Positions 21,765 through 34,395 of a stretch of 64,000 bases of DNA are shown in pieces (the stretch's first letter is position 1; every line of letters begins with the position of its first letter). Source of the DNA: Cladorhizidae sp. MBARI D1340-BT2. Taxonomy: Eukaryota; Porifera; Demospongiae; Poecilosclerida; Cladorhizidae. The notes beneath the pieces were generated by a model. It ran no database searches. It was not told the DNA's origin and saw only the letters and a program-made list of their open reading frames with translations. The DNA is taken from contig JAQNBH010000017.1 in assembly GCA_028752905.1 (NCBI GenBank), positions 38,649,929-38,713,928 on the forward strand, read 5' to 3'. The position numbers and the translations under genes were made by a program.

Positions 21765-24085
21765 GTCAGCCTGTACTGCCATGCTAGTTGGTGTGTACCT
21801 GTATTGTCATGCTAGTTGGTGTGTAGTCCAGCCTGTATTGCCATGCTAGTTGGTGTGTACCTGTATTGTCATGCTAGATGGTGTGTAGTCCAGCCTGTAT
21901 TGCCATGCTAGTTGGTGTGTAGTCCTACCAGTACTTCCATGCTAGTTGGTGTGTAGTCCTGCCTGTATTGTCATGCTAGTTGGTGTGTAGTCCTGCCTGT
22001 ATTATCATGCTAGTTGGTGTGCAGTCCTGCCTGTATTGTCATGCAAGTTGGTGTGTAGTCCTACCAGTACTTCCATGCTAGTTGGTGTGTAGTCCTGCCT
22101 GTATTGTCATGCTAGTTGGTGTGTAGTCCTGCCTGTATTATCATGCTAGTTGGTGTGTAGTCCTGCCTGTATTATCATGCTAGTTGGTGTGTAGTCCTGC
22201 CTGTATTATCATGCTAGTTGGTGTGTAGTCCTGCCTGTATTATCATGCTAGTTGGTGTGCAGTCCTGCCTGTATTATCATGCTAGTTGGTGTGTAGTCCT
22301 GCCTGTATTATCATGCTAGTTGGTGTGTAGTCCTGCCTGTATTATCATGCTAGTTGGTGTGTAGTCCTGCCTGTATTGTCATGCTGCTAGTTGGTGTGCA
22401 GTCCTGCCTGTATTATCATGCTAGTTGGTGTGCAGTCCTGCCTGTATTGTAATGCAAGTTGGTGTGTAGTCCTACCAGTACTTCCATGCTAGTTGGTGTG
22501 TAGTCCTGCCTGTATTGTCATGCTATTTGGTGTGTAGTCCTGCCTGTATTATCATGCTATTTGGTGTGCAGTCCTGCCTGTATTGTAATGCTAGTTGGTG
22601 TGTAGTCCTACCAGTACTTCCATGCTAGTTGGTGTGTAGTCCTGCCTGTATTATCATGCTAGTTGGTGTGCAGTCCTGCCTGTATTGTCATGCAAGTTGG
22701 TGTGTAGTCCTACCAGTACTTCCATGCTAGTTGGTGTCTAGTCCTGCCTGTATTGTCATGCTATTTGGTGTGTAGTCCTGCCTGTATTATCATGCTAGTT
22801 GGTGTGCAGTCCTGCCTGTATTATCATGCTAGTTGGTGTGTAGTCCTGCCTGTATTATCATGCTAGTTGGTGTGCAGTCCTGCCTGTATTGTCATGCAAG
22901 TTGGTGTGTAGTCCTACCAGTACTTCCATGCTAGTTGGTGTGTAGTCCTGCCTGTATTGTCATGCTAGTTGGTGTGTAGTCCTGCCTGTATTATCATGCT
23001 AGTTGGTGTGTAGTCCTGCCTGTATTATCATGCTAGTTGGTGTGTAGTCCTGCCTGTATTATCATGCTAGTTGGTGTGTAGTCCTGCCTGTATTATCATG
23101 CTAGTTGGTGTGCAGTCCTGCCTGTATTATCATGCTAGTTGGTGTGTAGTCCTGCCTGTATTGTCATGCTGCTAGTTGGTGTGCAGTCCTGCCTGTATTA
23201 TCATGCTAGTTGGTGTGCAGTCCTGCCTGTATTGTAATGCAAGTTGGTGTGTAGTCCTACCAGTACTTCCATGCTAGTTGGTGTGTAGTCCTGCCTGTAT
23301 TGTCATGCTATTTGGTGTGTAGTCCTGCCTGTATTATCATGCTATTTGGTGTGCAGTCCTGCCTGTATTGTAATGCTAGTTGGTGTGTAGTCCTACCAGT
23401 ACTTCCATGCTAGTTGGTGTGTAGTCCTGCCTGTATTATCATGCTAGTTGGTGTGCAGTCCTGCCTGTATTGTCATGCAAGTTGGTGTGTAGTCCTACCA
23501 GTACTTCCATGCTAGTTGGTGTCTAGTCCTGCCTGTATTGTCATGCTATTTGGTGTGTAGTCCTGCCTGTATTATCATGCTAGTTGGTGTGCAGTCCTGC
23601 CTGTATTATCATGCTAGTTGGTGTGTAGTCCTGCCTGTATTATCATGCTAGTTGGTGTGCAGTCCTGCCTGTATTGTCATGCAAGTTGGTGTGTAGTCCT
23701 ACCAGTACTTCCATGCTAGTTGGTGTGTAGTCCTGCCTGTATTGTCATGCTAGTTGGTGTGTAGTCCTGCCTGTATTATCATGCTAGTTGGTGTGTAGTC
23801 CTGCCTGTATTATCATGCTAGTTGGTGTGTAGTCCTGCCTGTATTATCATGCTAGTTGGTGTGTAGTCCTGCCTGTATTGTCATGCTAGTTGGTGTGCAG
23901 TCCTGCCTGTGTAATGCTAGTTGGTGTGCAGTCCTGCCTGTATTGTAATGCAAGTTGGTGTGTAGTCCTACCAGTACTTCCATGCTAGTTGGTGTGTAGT
24001 CCTGTCTGTATTGTCATGCTATTTGGTGTGTAGTCCTGCCTGTATTATCATGCTAGTTGATGTGCAGTCCTGCCTGCTAGTTGGT
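21765..24085. repeat. 34-bp minisatellite with higher-order repeat
   Basis: About 68 units of ATGCTAGTTGGTGTGTAGTC plus CTGCCTGTATTATC. Variant units (CTACCAGTACTTCC, TGCAAGTTGG, CTATTTGG) recur in the same order about 785 bp apart; for instance the unit with an extra GCT occurs at 22381 and 23166. Early units near 21730-21900 are more diverged. Confidence 0.95.
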
Positions 24086-24260
24086 ATGTAATCCTGCCAT
24101 TTTTTTCATAGATCATACTTAATATATAGCCAAGATAATAATGAAGAGGAAGAGTAAAGTAATGAAGAGTAATGAAGAGTAAAAATAAGACAAATACCGA
24201 ATATAAGCTGAATAGAAGTCGCTCTGAAAGCCGCACTCCAAATGTAGCACATCAAGTTAA

Positions 24261-25174
24261 CCCTCTCACCGGCTGTAGGCGCAAAATGGTATTACCGCTA
24301 CTAAAATAATAATAAAAAATTATCCATTCAACAAAAAAATCAAATAAAAATATTTTCGCATAGCTAAAGCTTTGCTCTATAAAGATTTAAAATATAACGT
24401 ATGTATAACGTCGGTAACCATGAAAAACGTGACATCATAACTTCACTTCTGGTTTGGGAATATAGATGTCGGTTCGATATAATCGAGATGATGTTATCGG
24501 TTGCCTTTTTATGATGATTTTTGCCTCTCCAAGAGTGATAACTCTTGAGAAGATAAAGAAAATACCCCTGCTTACTTGGGAAGCCATGAGGTTGACGTGA
24601 ATGAGCTAGCAGCTCGACAAGATCTATCATTGGTAGACCTAGCCCTTGCCCACCTGCTGCTATGGTATGCATGTAACATAATCTAGTAATGTAAAGGTAT
24701 AATAAGATTTATTCTGATATATTTAGGTCCTTCAAACATCTCTCCTTTCTGACTCTAATGAGTCATTGATACAAGTACCCCTTCCTATTCAGCTCCATGT
24801 TATGATATTCACAGTTATGTGGTTGTTGCCAGCTTCATATAATGATATTCATAATTATATGTTTGCCAAAATTATAAATTATATTCTTCTATTGTCAGTT
24901 TCCTTCTATTGTCAGTTACTAATGAGCAATAGTAAACTGTTGAAAATTCTTAGTGATGAAAGCTAGAAACAGTTCCTGTTTCTTATAATGAGATTCACGA
25001 TGTTGTGGTTTATTGCTAGGCCACCAAATTTTGTTACAATATTCATCCACTCATTAGCTATCACCTGATATATGGTTGCTAGGTACTTTACATCATGCAT
25101 CTTTAAATATAATATATATTAAGAAAATCATTAATTTTGAGAGAAAAACCTCTGTAAAGTTACCGGTGAGAGGA
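24261..25174. mobile_element. piggyBac-like MITE, TTAA-flanked
   Basis: TTAA (24257-24260) precedes CCCTCTCACCGGC. The other end, CCGGTGAGAGGA, precedes TTAA (25175-25178). Length is 914 bp. The termini match those of 16541-17492 in pattern and strand bias. Open frames inside are short and unrecognisable. Confidence 0.8.
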
Positions 25175-25178
25175 TTAA

Positions 25179-25854
25179 TTACACCACCGCTCTTGCACAC
25201 GCGCAGTCGTTTATCATTAGCTAAGTTATTGTCTGCCGAATTGATCAGAAATCATTCCGTGCTTGTGGATTCACTGTGAAGGTGGACGGGTCTGAAGATG
25301 GATAATTCACTGCCTCAAAGTCGATAAAGTAGCAGCTTTAGCTATCCCAGCCATTACTCAAGCTACTCGCCAGCTGTGGACAAGATCCATTTTCTTCCTT
25401 GGACGAAGAACAGATCGAACTCATTGTAGATTTACGATAGCGATTAGGAACTCTTGCCAGCCAACTACAACCTAGCTATAAATTGAACCATAATTTCTTT
25501 TTTTAATATAGTCAACACTTAGCGGACATTGTCACGAATTCGCGACACGCGCAGGGGCTTCTATAAGACCATCGTCACGTATTCGCGACAGTAGTAATTG
25601 TCACCCTTAGACCATTGTCACGTTATTGTGACAGTCCCTTTAATTTGACCTCGAGGGTTATTTTATTTTACTGAGGTTAGTTACCCTGTTCGTGGTTGTC
25701 AATTAAAAAAACAAATAAAAATAAATAAAATAAAAAATAAAAAAAGGTGTGGTTTTCGTGAAGGAGGCGTGTTCGGTCCAAACCTATACGGTAATTGCCG
25801 TTGCGGCTCCTACGGCCATGTTCAGCCTAGTCAGCCTTATGGATAATACGGCCC
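25179..25854. other. No gene; short degenerate GTCACG repeat
   Basis: Unique sequence. At 25535-25635 three degenerate units of about 45 bp share ATTGTCACG and TTCGCGACA, each an imperfect dyad. A run of A-rich AAATAAAAATAAA follows at 25707-25745. Confidence 0.5.
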
Positions 25855-25978
25855 TGACTATAGTTTGTCACTGCACTGTAGCTGTCCATGGCTTGTCACT
25901 GCACTATAGCTGTCCATGGCTTGTCACTGCACTGTTACTGTAGCTGTCCATGGCTTGTCACTATATTGTAGCTGTCCA
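25855..25978. repeat. Short tandem repeat, CTGTCCATGGCTTGTCACTG
   Basis: Four imperfect units of about 30 bp containing GCTGTCCATGGCTTGTCACT. Confidence 0.85.
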
Positions 25979-26047
25979 TCACACAGTCATAACTACAAGT
26001 TTCATGTGTCTCACTATGAGACATTTTATTTATTGTTTGTAAAGAAG

Positions 26048-26155
26048 AAGCATGGAAGTATGTGCATGGAAGTATGTGCATGGAAGTATATATGTGCATG
26101 GAAGTATATATGTGCATGGAAGTATATATGTGCATGGAAGTATGTGCATGGTGTT
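26048..26155. repeat. Short tandem repeat, TGCATGGAAGTATATA
   Basis: Seven units of 14-19 bp based on GTGCATGGAAGTATATAT. Confidence 0.9.
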
Positions 26156-26739
26156 TATAAATATGCAGGTTGTGGATGTAGTGAGGACATTGCATAGGCT
26201 GAGGGTTTATAATATAATTTTAGATAATAATTACTGGTCGAGGTGACGAAGAGATTAGATTATGTCATGTGTGTGTCTAGAACCTATAACTAGTGGACTC
26301 CAATGTACATTTCTTAAATGTCCCCACTTCACTTTTCCACTAAGAACTCGGGTAATGCACAAATTTTAAAATACAATGGACAATGAACCCTTTCCTGATT
26401 GTATTGGTCTATGATATGAACCATCAATCTCCTAAAAAGCTGCTATATATGGCTCTTGTCCACATATGAGGATCAAAAAAGATTATTAGCAGCAAATTGT
26501 GACTTGCGCAATAGCCAATACTCTTATTTAAGCTGACCCACGAAAAATAAAAGCAACACTGGGTCACATCAGGTCCACTGCTTCACTCAAAATAAGCTCT
26601 GCCACTGCAGATTTATGAATCTACACTTACCGCAGGTACATGCTAAAAAATAAAAAGGTGTAATGGCACAAATCAATTAACAACATTCCTGATAGCAGTA
26701 ACCCAAGTGATGAAGTCACAGGTAGTGCCCAAATGTTTA
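26156..26739. other. No gene seen
   Basis: Unique sequence with no exon-like open stretch or repeat that I can identify. Confidence 0.4.
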
Positions 26740-27190
26740 TTGTGAAGGAGCAATGAGTGAGTTTTATTCAATCGATGGAGAGAATGACAACAGAACCTGG
26801 AAGCCCTGTACTGTACACACCTGCACTTGTACTTAATTCTGATCCAACAGAGTCAAGCTCTCAGCCTTCATTAAATTCTGCAGAGGTGTCCGAGTCAGGA
26901 AGTACACAAATAATCCTTTGTCAGAGTATTGTGAGTCTATATGTTGCCAAGATTCTAGCACTTTCTATTAAGAAACCAATAATTCCTCATGTCCCACAAT
27001 TGGTCCTTAATTACTTACCCATGATTAGTTTAGTGTACCACACATGAAAGCTTTTGGTGCTTATTGCCATCATGCAAGAAAAGAGGTTTGTTGATGGATA
27101 AAAATGCTGATCCAGCCTTCATTGATGTTGGATTCAACAATTGGAAGAAGGCATGTGAGATGCTCATAATGAAGCTGTTTTGGATTGCCT
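26740..27190 (+). pseudogene. hAT-like transposase N-terminal fragment
   Basis: The frame from 26757 gives ERMTTEPGSPVLYTP and a Ser-rich stretch. After a frame change near 26930, codons read KAFGAYCHHARK, then LLMDKNADPAFIDVG and FNNWKKACEML. The last motif is the zinc-finger (TTF-type) NWKKA signature found before the catalytic core of ZMYM1-like hAT proteins. Nothing further follows, so this is an isolated N-terminal relic of a hAT family different from copies 1 to 3. Confidence 0.5.
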
Positions 27191-27464
27191 TCTGTGATTA
27201 CTCGACTTAACCCTCTCATGAATTGATTTTTTAATTTACACAGGGTTTTCTCTGTACTAATTTTACAAATCTTTTTAATCTTTCTACTATATATAATACT
27301 AGTACAGGGACTGACATTTGTGGGGTGTGGATAAGTGAGGTGTCTCTGCAGAGTTTTTGTAATACTGTGTATAAGTGGTGAGGTACAGGAGGACTAGCAC
27401 TGGTAGGAAACAAATCTGGTGTAAGTGTGAGCTAGAAGTAGTTGAGTATAGTCAGTGTATTGTG
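27191..27464. other. No gene seen
   Basis: Unique sequence. TTAACCCTCTCATG at 27207-27220 resembles a piggyBac-like left end, but I find no matching right end. Confidence 0.4.
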
Positions 27465-27712
27465 GAGAGGATGTCCTTGAGTGAGTGAGGGATGGTGGCT
27501 CATGTGGAGAGTATCTCCTGGAGTGAGTGAGTGATGGTGGCATAGCGGGTATTGGTGAAGAGGATCTCCTGGAGTGAGTGAGTGATGGTGGCATATATAG
27601 CAGGAATTGGTGGGGAGGATCTCCTGGTGAGTGAGTGATGGTGGCATAGCAGGTTATTGGTGGAGAGGATCTCCTGGAATGAGTGAGTGATGGTGGCAGA
27701 GTAGATTTGGTG
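27465..27712. repeat. ~58-bp minisatellite
   Basis: Five units containing GAGGATCTCCTGGAGTGAGT and GAGTGATGGTGGCATA, with indels in the linker. Confidence 0.9.
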
Positions 27713-28119
27713 GAAATGAAGATCTACATTATCGATTGGGCCCATGCCCCCTCTCCCCATGATGAATATTGTAGCTATAGGTACACATGATCTGCATAGC
27801 AGTACTTGTGAATTCTGGCATCTTCAATTATGCGAGAATGATGTGGGCTAATGTCATGGCAATGGCTAATTATGATGTGGTTGGGTAATTTAAAGGTGCT
27901 GATACAGCAGGTCTGGCCCCTCCCATTAACCACACAACTCATCATTAGAGGGTGTGGCTGAGCTAATTCAACCAGGAAATAGCATTACATAACTTCAGAC
28001 AGAGAGTGCTGGCTGGTCAGTGTAACTGCACCTTAAATTGGAGCTCTACATTATTTTGCAGTTATTTATTTGTGCAACTATTCTTGTGCTGCATGTTCTG
28101 GCTACATTTTTAGGTGAGT
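27713..28119. other. No gene seen
   Basis: Unique sequence between two minisatellites with no convincing exon. Confidence 0.4.
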
Positions 28120-29312
28120 CTCTGACATATATACTTGCAATATGTTTGGGTGAGTCTCTCCTAGATATGGACATATATACTTGCAATATGTTTGGGTGAG
28201 TCTCTCCTAATATAGACATATATACTTGCAATATGTTTGGGTGAGTCTCTCCTAGATATGGACATATATACTTGCAATATGTTTGGGTGAGTCTCTCTTA
28301 GATATGGACATATAATTTTACTTGCAATATGTTTGGGTAAGTCTCTCCTGGATATGGACATATATACTTGCAATATGTTTGGGCGAGTCTCTCCTAGATA
28401 TGGACATGTATACTTGCAATATGTTTGGGTGAGTCTCTCCTAGATATGGACATATATACTTGCAATATGTTTGGGTGAGTCTCTCCTAATATAGACATAT
28501 ATACTTGCAATATGTTTGGGTGAGTCTCTCCTAGATATGGACATATATACTTGCAATATGTTTGGGTGAGTCTCTCTTAGATATGGACATATAATTTTAC
28601 TTGCAATATGTTTGGGTAAGTCTCTCCTGGATATGGACATATATACTTGCAATATGTTTGGTTGAGCCTCTCCTAGATATGGACATATATACTTGCAATA
28701 TGTTTGGGTGAGTCTCTCCTAGATATGGACATATAATTTTACTTGCAATATGTTTGGGTGAGTCTCTCCTAGATATGGACATATTATTATACTTGCAATA
28801 TGTTTGGGTGAGTCTCTCCTAGATATGGACATATATACTTGCTATATGTTTGGGTGAGTCTCTCCTAGATATGGACATATATACTTGCAATATGTTTGGG
28901 TGAGTGTCTCCTAGATATGGACATATAATTTTACTTGCAATATGTTTGGGTGAGTCTCTCCTAGATATGGACATATATACTTGCAATATGTTTGGGTGAG
29001 TCTCTCCTAGATATGGACATATATACTTGCTATATGTTTGGGTGAGTCTCTACTAGATATGGACATATATACAGTACTTGCAATATGTTTGGGTGAGCCT
29101 CTCCTAGATGTGGACATATCTTGCAATATGTTTGGGTGAGTCTCTCCTAGATATGGACTTGCACTATGTTTGGGTAAGTCTCTCCTATATGGACTTATAT
29201 ACTTGGAATATGTTTGGGCGAGTCTCTCCTAGATATGAATGAACATATCTACTTGTAATATGTTTGGGTAAATCTCTCCTAGATATGGACATATATAGTT
29301 GCGGTGAGCCTC
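28120..29312. repeat. 46-bp minisatellite, about 26 copies
   Basis: Units contain ACTTGCAATATGTTTGGGTG, AGTCTCTCCTAGATATGG and ACATATAT. A block of six units at about 28161-28373 is repeated identically 279 bp later (28440-28652), showing a recent higher-order duplication. Units decay toward 29310. Confidence 0.95.
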
Positions 29313-29639
29313 TCCTAGACCCAGTTTAGTTATTGCATTTTTCTCTCACTCATATAATAGCTGCTAGCTTAGGCAAACCACAGACCAATTAACAGCTTTT
29401 GGTTTGTAAGTATGGGCGAGAGGGAGTGTGGGGGCAGAAGTGGTCAGTTTTTTTTAATGCCTTTGATATTTCTGCATGTATCTTCTGAGAAAATATGCCT
29501 ACAGACTATCTTTTATATCATTGGAAAGCACGTAGATCAAGGAACAATATGAGCATAAAATTATTTATGGGCAGTCTAATTGAACAGACGTTCCCCCCCC
29601 CCCCCCCCCCAATTTAGGGTATAGTCCCCCCACGATTAC
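29313..29639. other. No gene; run of 18 C
   Basis: Unique sequence with a homopolymer of 18 C at 29593-29610. Confidence 0.5.
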
Positions 29640-29778
29640 CCTTACCCAGTTCTCCCATAGTCCAAAAAAGTAGAGCCAGTAGATCCAGTAGCAACACCCC
29701 AGAAGAAGCTGAATGATCCAAGAGAGCTAACTTCTTCCTGGTCAGGGTCACCACTTGAACTGGCCTCTCTTCAGACAT
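29635..29778 (-). CDS. Possible first exon, unidentified
   Basis: On the minus strand an ATG at about 29778 opens a frame MSEERPVQVVTLTRKKLALL, then a hydrophobic stretch (LLLDLLALLFW). It ends at a GTAAGG donor near 29637. The plus strand over the same bases also has splice-like signals (AG at 29654, GTAAGT after 29789), so strand choice is uncertain. No partner exons were found. Confidence 0.2.
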
Positions 29779-29789
29779 GATTGCAAGGT

Positions 29790-30951
29790 AAGTGAAGGTT
29801 CACAGAAGGCGCTACCCTCACCTCCATGATCCAAGAGACTCACTAACAAAGGAAGGAAACAGCAAGAGTTATGACTGAGATAATCATTGAACTTGCCTGA
29901 TGTGGCTGCAGTACCAGGCTCAACAACAGCCACTAGTGGAGGTTTTCTTCTAGTCCTTCTCACTCTTCTTCACTACGTGGCATTCTTTGTTTAAAATATT
30001 TCTCCTATTCTCCAGTGTGAACATTTCCAGCAATTCTTTGTAACTGACATTTAAAAAAAAAAACATAATCTAAAAAAACGTTCTCGACTTTCCGTTTGCG
30101 GAGTAACCATCCTCCCCCCCCCCCCCCCCCCCCCCGTCAATTCATTGCACAAATGACTGGTGAGGTAGTAAGTATATAAAAATATAAAAAGTGTATTTGG
30201 GGTTGGCGATCATCGCCGACTGCCTGACTGTAGACATGTTAGACTGGGGAAGAACCTCTTTCGAACATGAAGTGAAATAAAATGCACTGTATAAAAATGG
30301 CTATATATTCTGATAGAAGTATTCACTTGCTCTGAAACTTGAAACTCAAAACCTGTAGACACATTATAAACACTTTTGGGCAAAAAAACCTTTTTTGAAA
30401 AATATATATTTTCAACACTACCCCCCCCCTACCCCCTTAGGTTTGGTGGTGTTCTAGTAGTCTGGTATTAATGACCCTTACCTTCCAGTGAAGGGGCTGC
30501 CATGTACTGTACAAGCCCCCCAAAACATGGTTGCATTGCATGTTAAAAAACATGTACCGTGAACGCAAATAAACGCGTACCTAAAACGCTAACCAGCTCA
30601 ATGGAAACCAATGGTAGGAAACGTCCGCTTCGCAATAAAAAAATTCTTTTCACGTCGTTTGATGTCCCCATGAGGTCAAATTTCATATTTTATTGCAAAT
30701 AGCAGAAAACTCTCGAGAGTAAAGAAGCCTCCTACTGGTTCCTGTCGTGAATCTAGACGATACACAGAATCTCTTAGGGTGGGGTTTGGTTGGAGTAATG
30801 AGGCTGCCAGAACTATCTTACCTAAAGAAAGACCTCTAGCTAGAACAAATGCAACTATCATATTCAATCAATGACAAGTCGGAGTTGCTTCCCTTTAACG
30901 ATGTCTCTTGAACTGAATGACATTTTTCATAGTCAAAGCTTTAAAGACCCG
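29790..30951. other. No gene; run of 22 C
   Basis: Mostly unique sequence. It contains a homopolymer of 22 C at 30114-30135 and a short C-rich patch at 30420-30436. A 63-codon minus-strand frame (30676-30867) has no recognisable feature. Confidence 0.4.
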
Positions 30952-31079
30952 TAGATCACTTTCAATGTGTGTATAATGTTGTAGTAAACATATCAATAAA
31001 GTTCACCTCATGTGGTAGATCACTTTCAATGTGTGTATAATGTTGTAGTAAACATATCAATAAAGTTCACCTCATGTGG
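30952..31079. repeat. 64-bp perfect tandem duplication
   Basis: The segment starting TAGATCACTTTCAATGTGTG at 30952 is repeated immediately from 31016. The unit contains CAATAAAG, a possible polyadenylation-type signal. Confidence 0.95.
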
Positions 31080-31224
31080 CTAGTCATGTGTTTACTATAA
31101 AGTGTATCTCACACATTGGTGCTTTCCGAGTCTTTGATTATGCACCCCACACGCTCAACCTCTTCCAAAGACTTGCCATCTTAGACTCTGGAAGGGCAAT
31201 GGTGCTTTGGTGGTCTTTGTATAT

Positions 31225-32230
31225 ACTGTGCTGTATATATATACACATAAACACTGTGCTGTTATATATATATACATAAACACTGTGCTATTATATATAT
31301 ACATAAACACTGTACTGTTATATATATACATAAACACTGTACTGTTATATATATACATAAACACTGTGCTGTTATATATATACATAAACACTGTACTGTT
31401 ATATATATACATAAACACTGTACTGTAATATATATACATAAACATACATAAACACTGTGCTGTTATATATATATACATAAACACTGTGCTGTTATATATA
31501 TACATAAACACTGTGCTGTTATATATATACATAAACACTGTGCTGTAATATATATACATAAACATACATAAACACTGTTATATAAATAAACACCATGCTG
31601 TTATATATATATACATAAACACCGTGCTGTTATATATATATACATAAACACTGTACTGTTATATATAATAAACACTGTGCTTTTATATATATACATAAAC
31701 ACCGTGCTGTTATAAACACTGTGCTGTTATATATATACATAAACAATGTACTGTTATATATAATAAACACTGTGCTTTTATATATATACATAAACACTGT
31801 GCTGTTATAAACACTGTGCTGTTATAAACACTGTGCTTTTATATATATACATAAACACCGTGCTGTTATAAACACTGTGCTGTTATATATATACATAAAC
31901 ACTGTGCTGTTATATATATACATAAACACTGTGCTGTTATATATATACATAAACACTGTGCTGTTTTATATATATACATAAACACCGTGCTGTTATATAT
32001 ATATATATACATAAACACTGTGCTGTTATATATATACATAAACACCGTGCTGTTATATATATATATATATATACATAAACACTATGCTGTTATATATATA
32101 CATAAACACTGTGCTGTTATATATAATTATACATAAACACTGTGCTGTTATATATATATATACATAAACACTGTGCTGTTATATATATATACATAAACAC
32201 CGTGCTGTTATATATATACATAAACACTGT
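31225..32230. repeat. AT-rich 27-29-bp minisatellite
   Basis: About 37 units of ATATATACATAAACACTGTG plus CTGTT, with varying TA tract length. It ends 4 bp before the end of hAT copy 2. Confidence 0.95.
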
Positions 32231-32234
32231 CACG

Positions 32235-33660
32235 CAGGCCCGGAGGAAGCAAAAAATTATTGGTAGGGCCAAAATGGGTTAGGAAGCCAAGTGCCGTGTT
32301 TTGGGGTCAAAAATAAAGTCATGAATGAAAAAACAAAACTTATTAAAATTTCCCAACATCTTTCTCCTGTTATCATACTTGCCAACAAATTCACTATCTT
32401 ACTAAGAGAATCTGTATGTTCCTTGTGTACATGTGTTCCTTGTGTACATGCAGTACCATTAGATTATTTAATCTTTTCTATGTCATGGAGCTACGAAGGT
32501 AATTGTTCACTCTTCGTAAGGCACTAAAAGAACGTTCTGAAGTAGCATTTGTTGCTGGCATTACCAAAGGAGTTGCATGATGCGGCATTCTTGGCTGAGT
32601 AGCTCTCTTTGGCCTGCACTGAGGAATTGAAAGTAGTCGCTGATATTAAATATCGTAACATCAGCCCCATTTCCTTCAGAAGTACGTTCAAAATCAATAG
32701 CAAAGGTAAGAAGTTGAGAACTTAGGAGAACTTGCTTGAAATCATCTTTATAAAATGAGCAAACAAAGCTTCTTTTCTCAAAAGCTTCTCCAGGTTGCAG
32801 TAAACATTGTAACCAGGTTGTTCAACACGACTCTTCAAGCAATTTGTGATGTTGTCAATAGCTTCATAGTACTGCTGTCGAAAATAGAGCTTAGCAGACG
32901 TGAAAATCACCGCTAGATTCCTCAATTTCAGCGCCATGGTGTCTTCCGTTGACGTGGAAGTTGTGGATCACTCACATCCACTAATTGAGCAAATTTGTTA
33001 ACATTCTCCCAAAAACAATATACAGTTGTTCTGTACGAAATGAATTTAGAGTGTCAATTACCATCTTGCCAAATGGCAGATATGGTACTCTTCTGTAATG
33101 CTGCACTCAGGTTGTCTGTATGTCGAAATAGCATTTCACCCAAGTGTACACCAAAAAGGAAGTCAAAAGATTTCATCTGTGAAGAAACTCCAATAATTCT
33201 GGCCTTTGTTTCAGTATCCCTCGCCGCTTCATCCCACGTTGACTGTAGGACAGAGTAATTGTTGATGATACTGTCCCAGGGAATCAGCCCTTACAGTCCA
33301 CCTAGTGGGACAAAGTACAATGCCTGCTGATGTAGTCATATCACTAGCTTGCTTCAAGTCTAGAAATAGACATTCACGCCTAGGTGAGAATTTAATTAAC
33401 TTTGTGATTTCATGTCACATCAAGTTCATCTCGCATGAGCTTCGTCTGTTTTACTGAATTACTTACTGCTAGATTAATAGAGTGTCCATAGCAGTGGGTA
33501 AAAACCACACTGGGTTCTAGATCAAGGATCCTTTTTGCGACACCAGATATTGCTCCCCTCATGGTGCTAGCTCCATCATATCCCTGGCCCCGAAGCTTGC
33601 ATAAGGGTAAATTCAGCATAACCATGGAATCCATAATAATACTTGTCAGTGTTTCAGCAT
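32235..33660 (-). pseudogene. hAT transposase, ZMYM1-like (copy 2), 5' truncated
   Basis: The element end CAGGCCCGGAGGAAGC lies at 32235. Minus-strand pieces: 33634-33410 encodes LPLCKLRGQGYDGASTM and VFTHCYGHSINLAVSNSV. About 33300-33000 is the middle part, out of frame. 32937-32722 encodes FRQQYYEAIDNITNCLKS and VEQPGYNVYCNLEKLL. About 32600-32460 encodes the dimerisation motif NATSERSFSALRRVNNYL, with a stop just after. The N-terminal zinc finger is missing upstream of about 33660, where AT-rich sequence begins. It parallels copy 1 in order, and lacks the TTAA elements found there. Confidence 0.85.
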
Positions 33661-34192
33661 CAATACGTGGAACTTGGTATAATATATTAATATAATAAAC
33701 AATAAATAAAAATAATAATAATAATTTATTTATTATCTGTTTATCATTAAAAAAAAAATCAAATTATTTAAATTATTATTATTATTATATATTATTATTT
33801 TCTTTTGTTGTTGTTGTTGTTGTTATTAGTTTTTATGTTGTTTTGTTTATTTGCTTGTTATTTATGTGTATTTTTGTACAGTCTTAGCTGGTACTGTACT
33901 AGTCGATGTTACTACTGCACGCAATGTAAAGTCAACTTGTTATTGAAATTACAATACATTATCAAAAGCACTGCTCTGCATAGTAAATGAAAACATGGTA
34001 TTTTATAGTAGGGGAAAAAATGTCTATTTTTTAACGTATAGTCCCCCCTTTAAGTCGCTTATGCCAGTGAGAGGGAATAGCTAAGTAGAGATAACCACAA
34101 AAAACAGGTACTTAATATAACATATAGATCCAACCAGCTTTTACGATATCACAACATTATGTATTAATATATCACTATTTACAAATACATAC
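33661..34192. other. AT-rich sequence, ATT and GTT microsatellites
   Basis: Simple repeats (AATAAT at 33700-33730, TTATTA at 33770-33800, TTGTTG near 33805-33825). No gene. Confidence 0.7.
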
Positions 34193-34395
34193 CCAACTAT
34201 AAACATCCTTTGCTCTAGTGGTCCAATAATAGTCCTGTGTAAGACATGCCAAGGTACACTTCTGACTTTGATGTGCACCATTGATGCCATGGGCCTCATG
34301 CAAAACTTTCTGCTGCTCATCAATTGAGAATAGGACCAAGCGCTTAACCTTCTCATTGGGATGGTTTTTTTTGTGTGTAGAACATTCTTTCACAC
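34193..34395 (-). CDS. Integrase zinc-binding-like exon (retroelement-derived)
   Basis: An exon with acceptor GTCTATAG and donor GTATGT on the minus strand encodes EKVKRLVLFSIDEQQKVLHE, then AHGINGAHQSQKCTLACL and DYYWTTRAKDVYSW. The spacing of HE.H...GAH and the YYW...DVYSW block are like the H2C2 zinc-binding region before the core of Ty3/Gypsy and KRBA2-type integrases. The second half of the motif (CxxC) would be on the next exon, which I did not find. An ATG-led stretch at about 34832-34787 (MVRTEKDPHVFLRKV) could be an upstream exon. This may be part of a host gene or a decayed element. Confidence 0.5.

Noticed and set aside
31155..31565. A 136-codon frame rich in MYIYNSTVF
   Set aside because: Translation of an AT-rich minisatellite.
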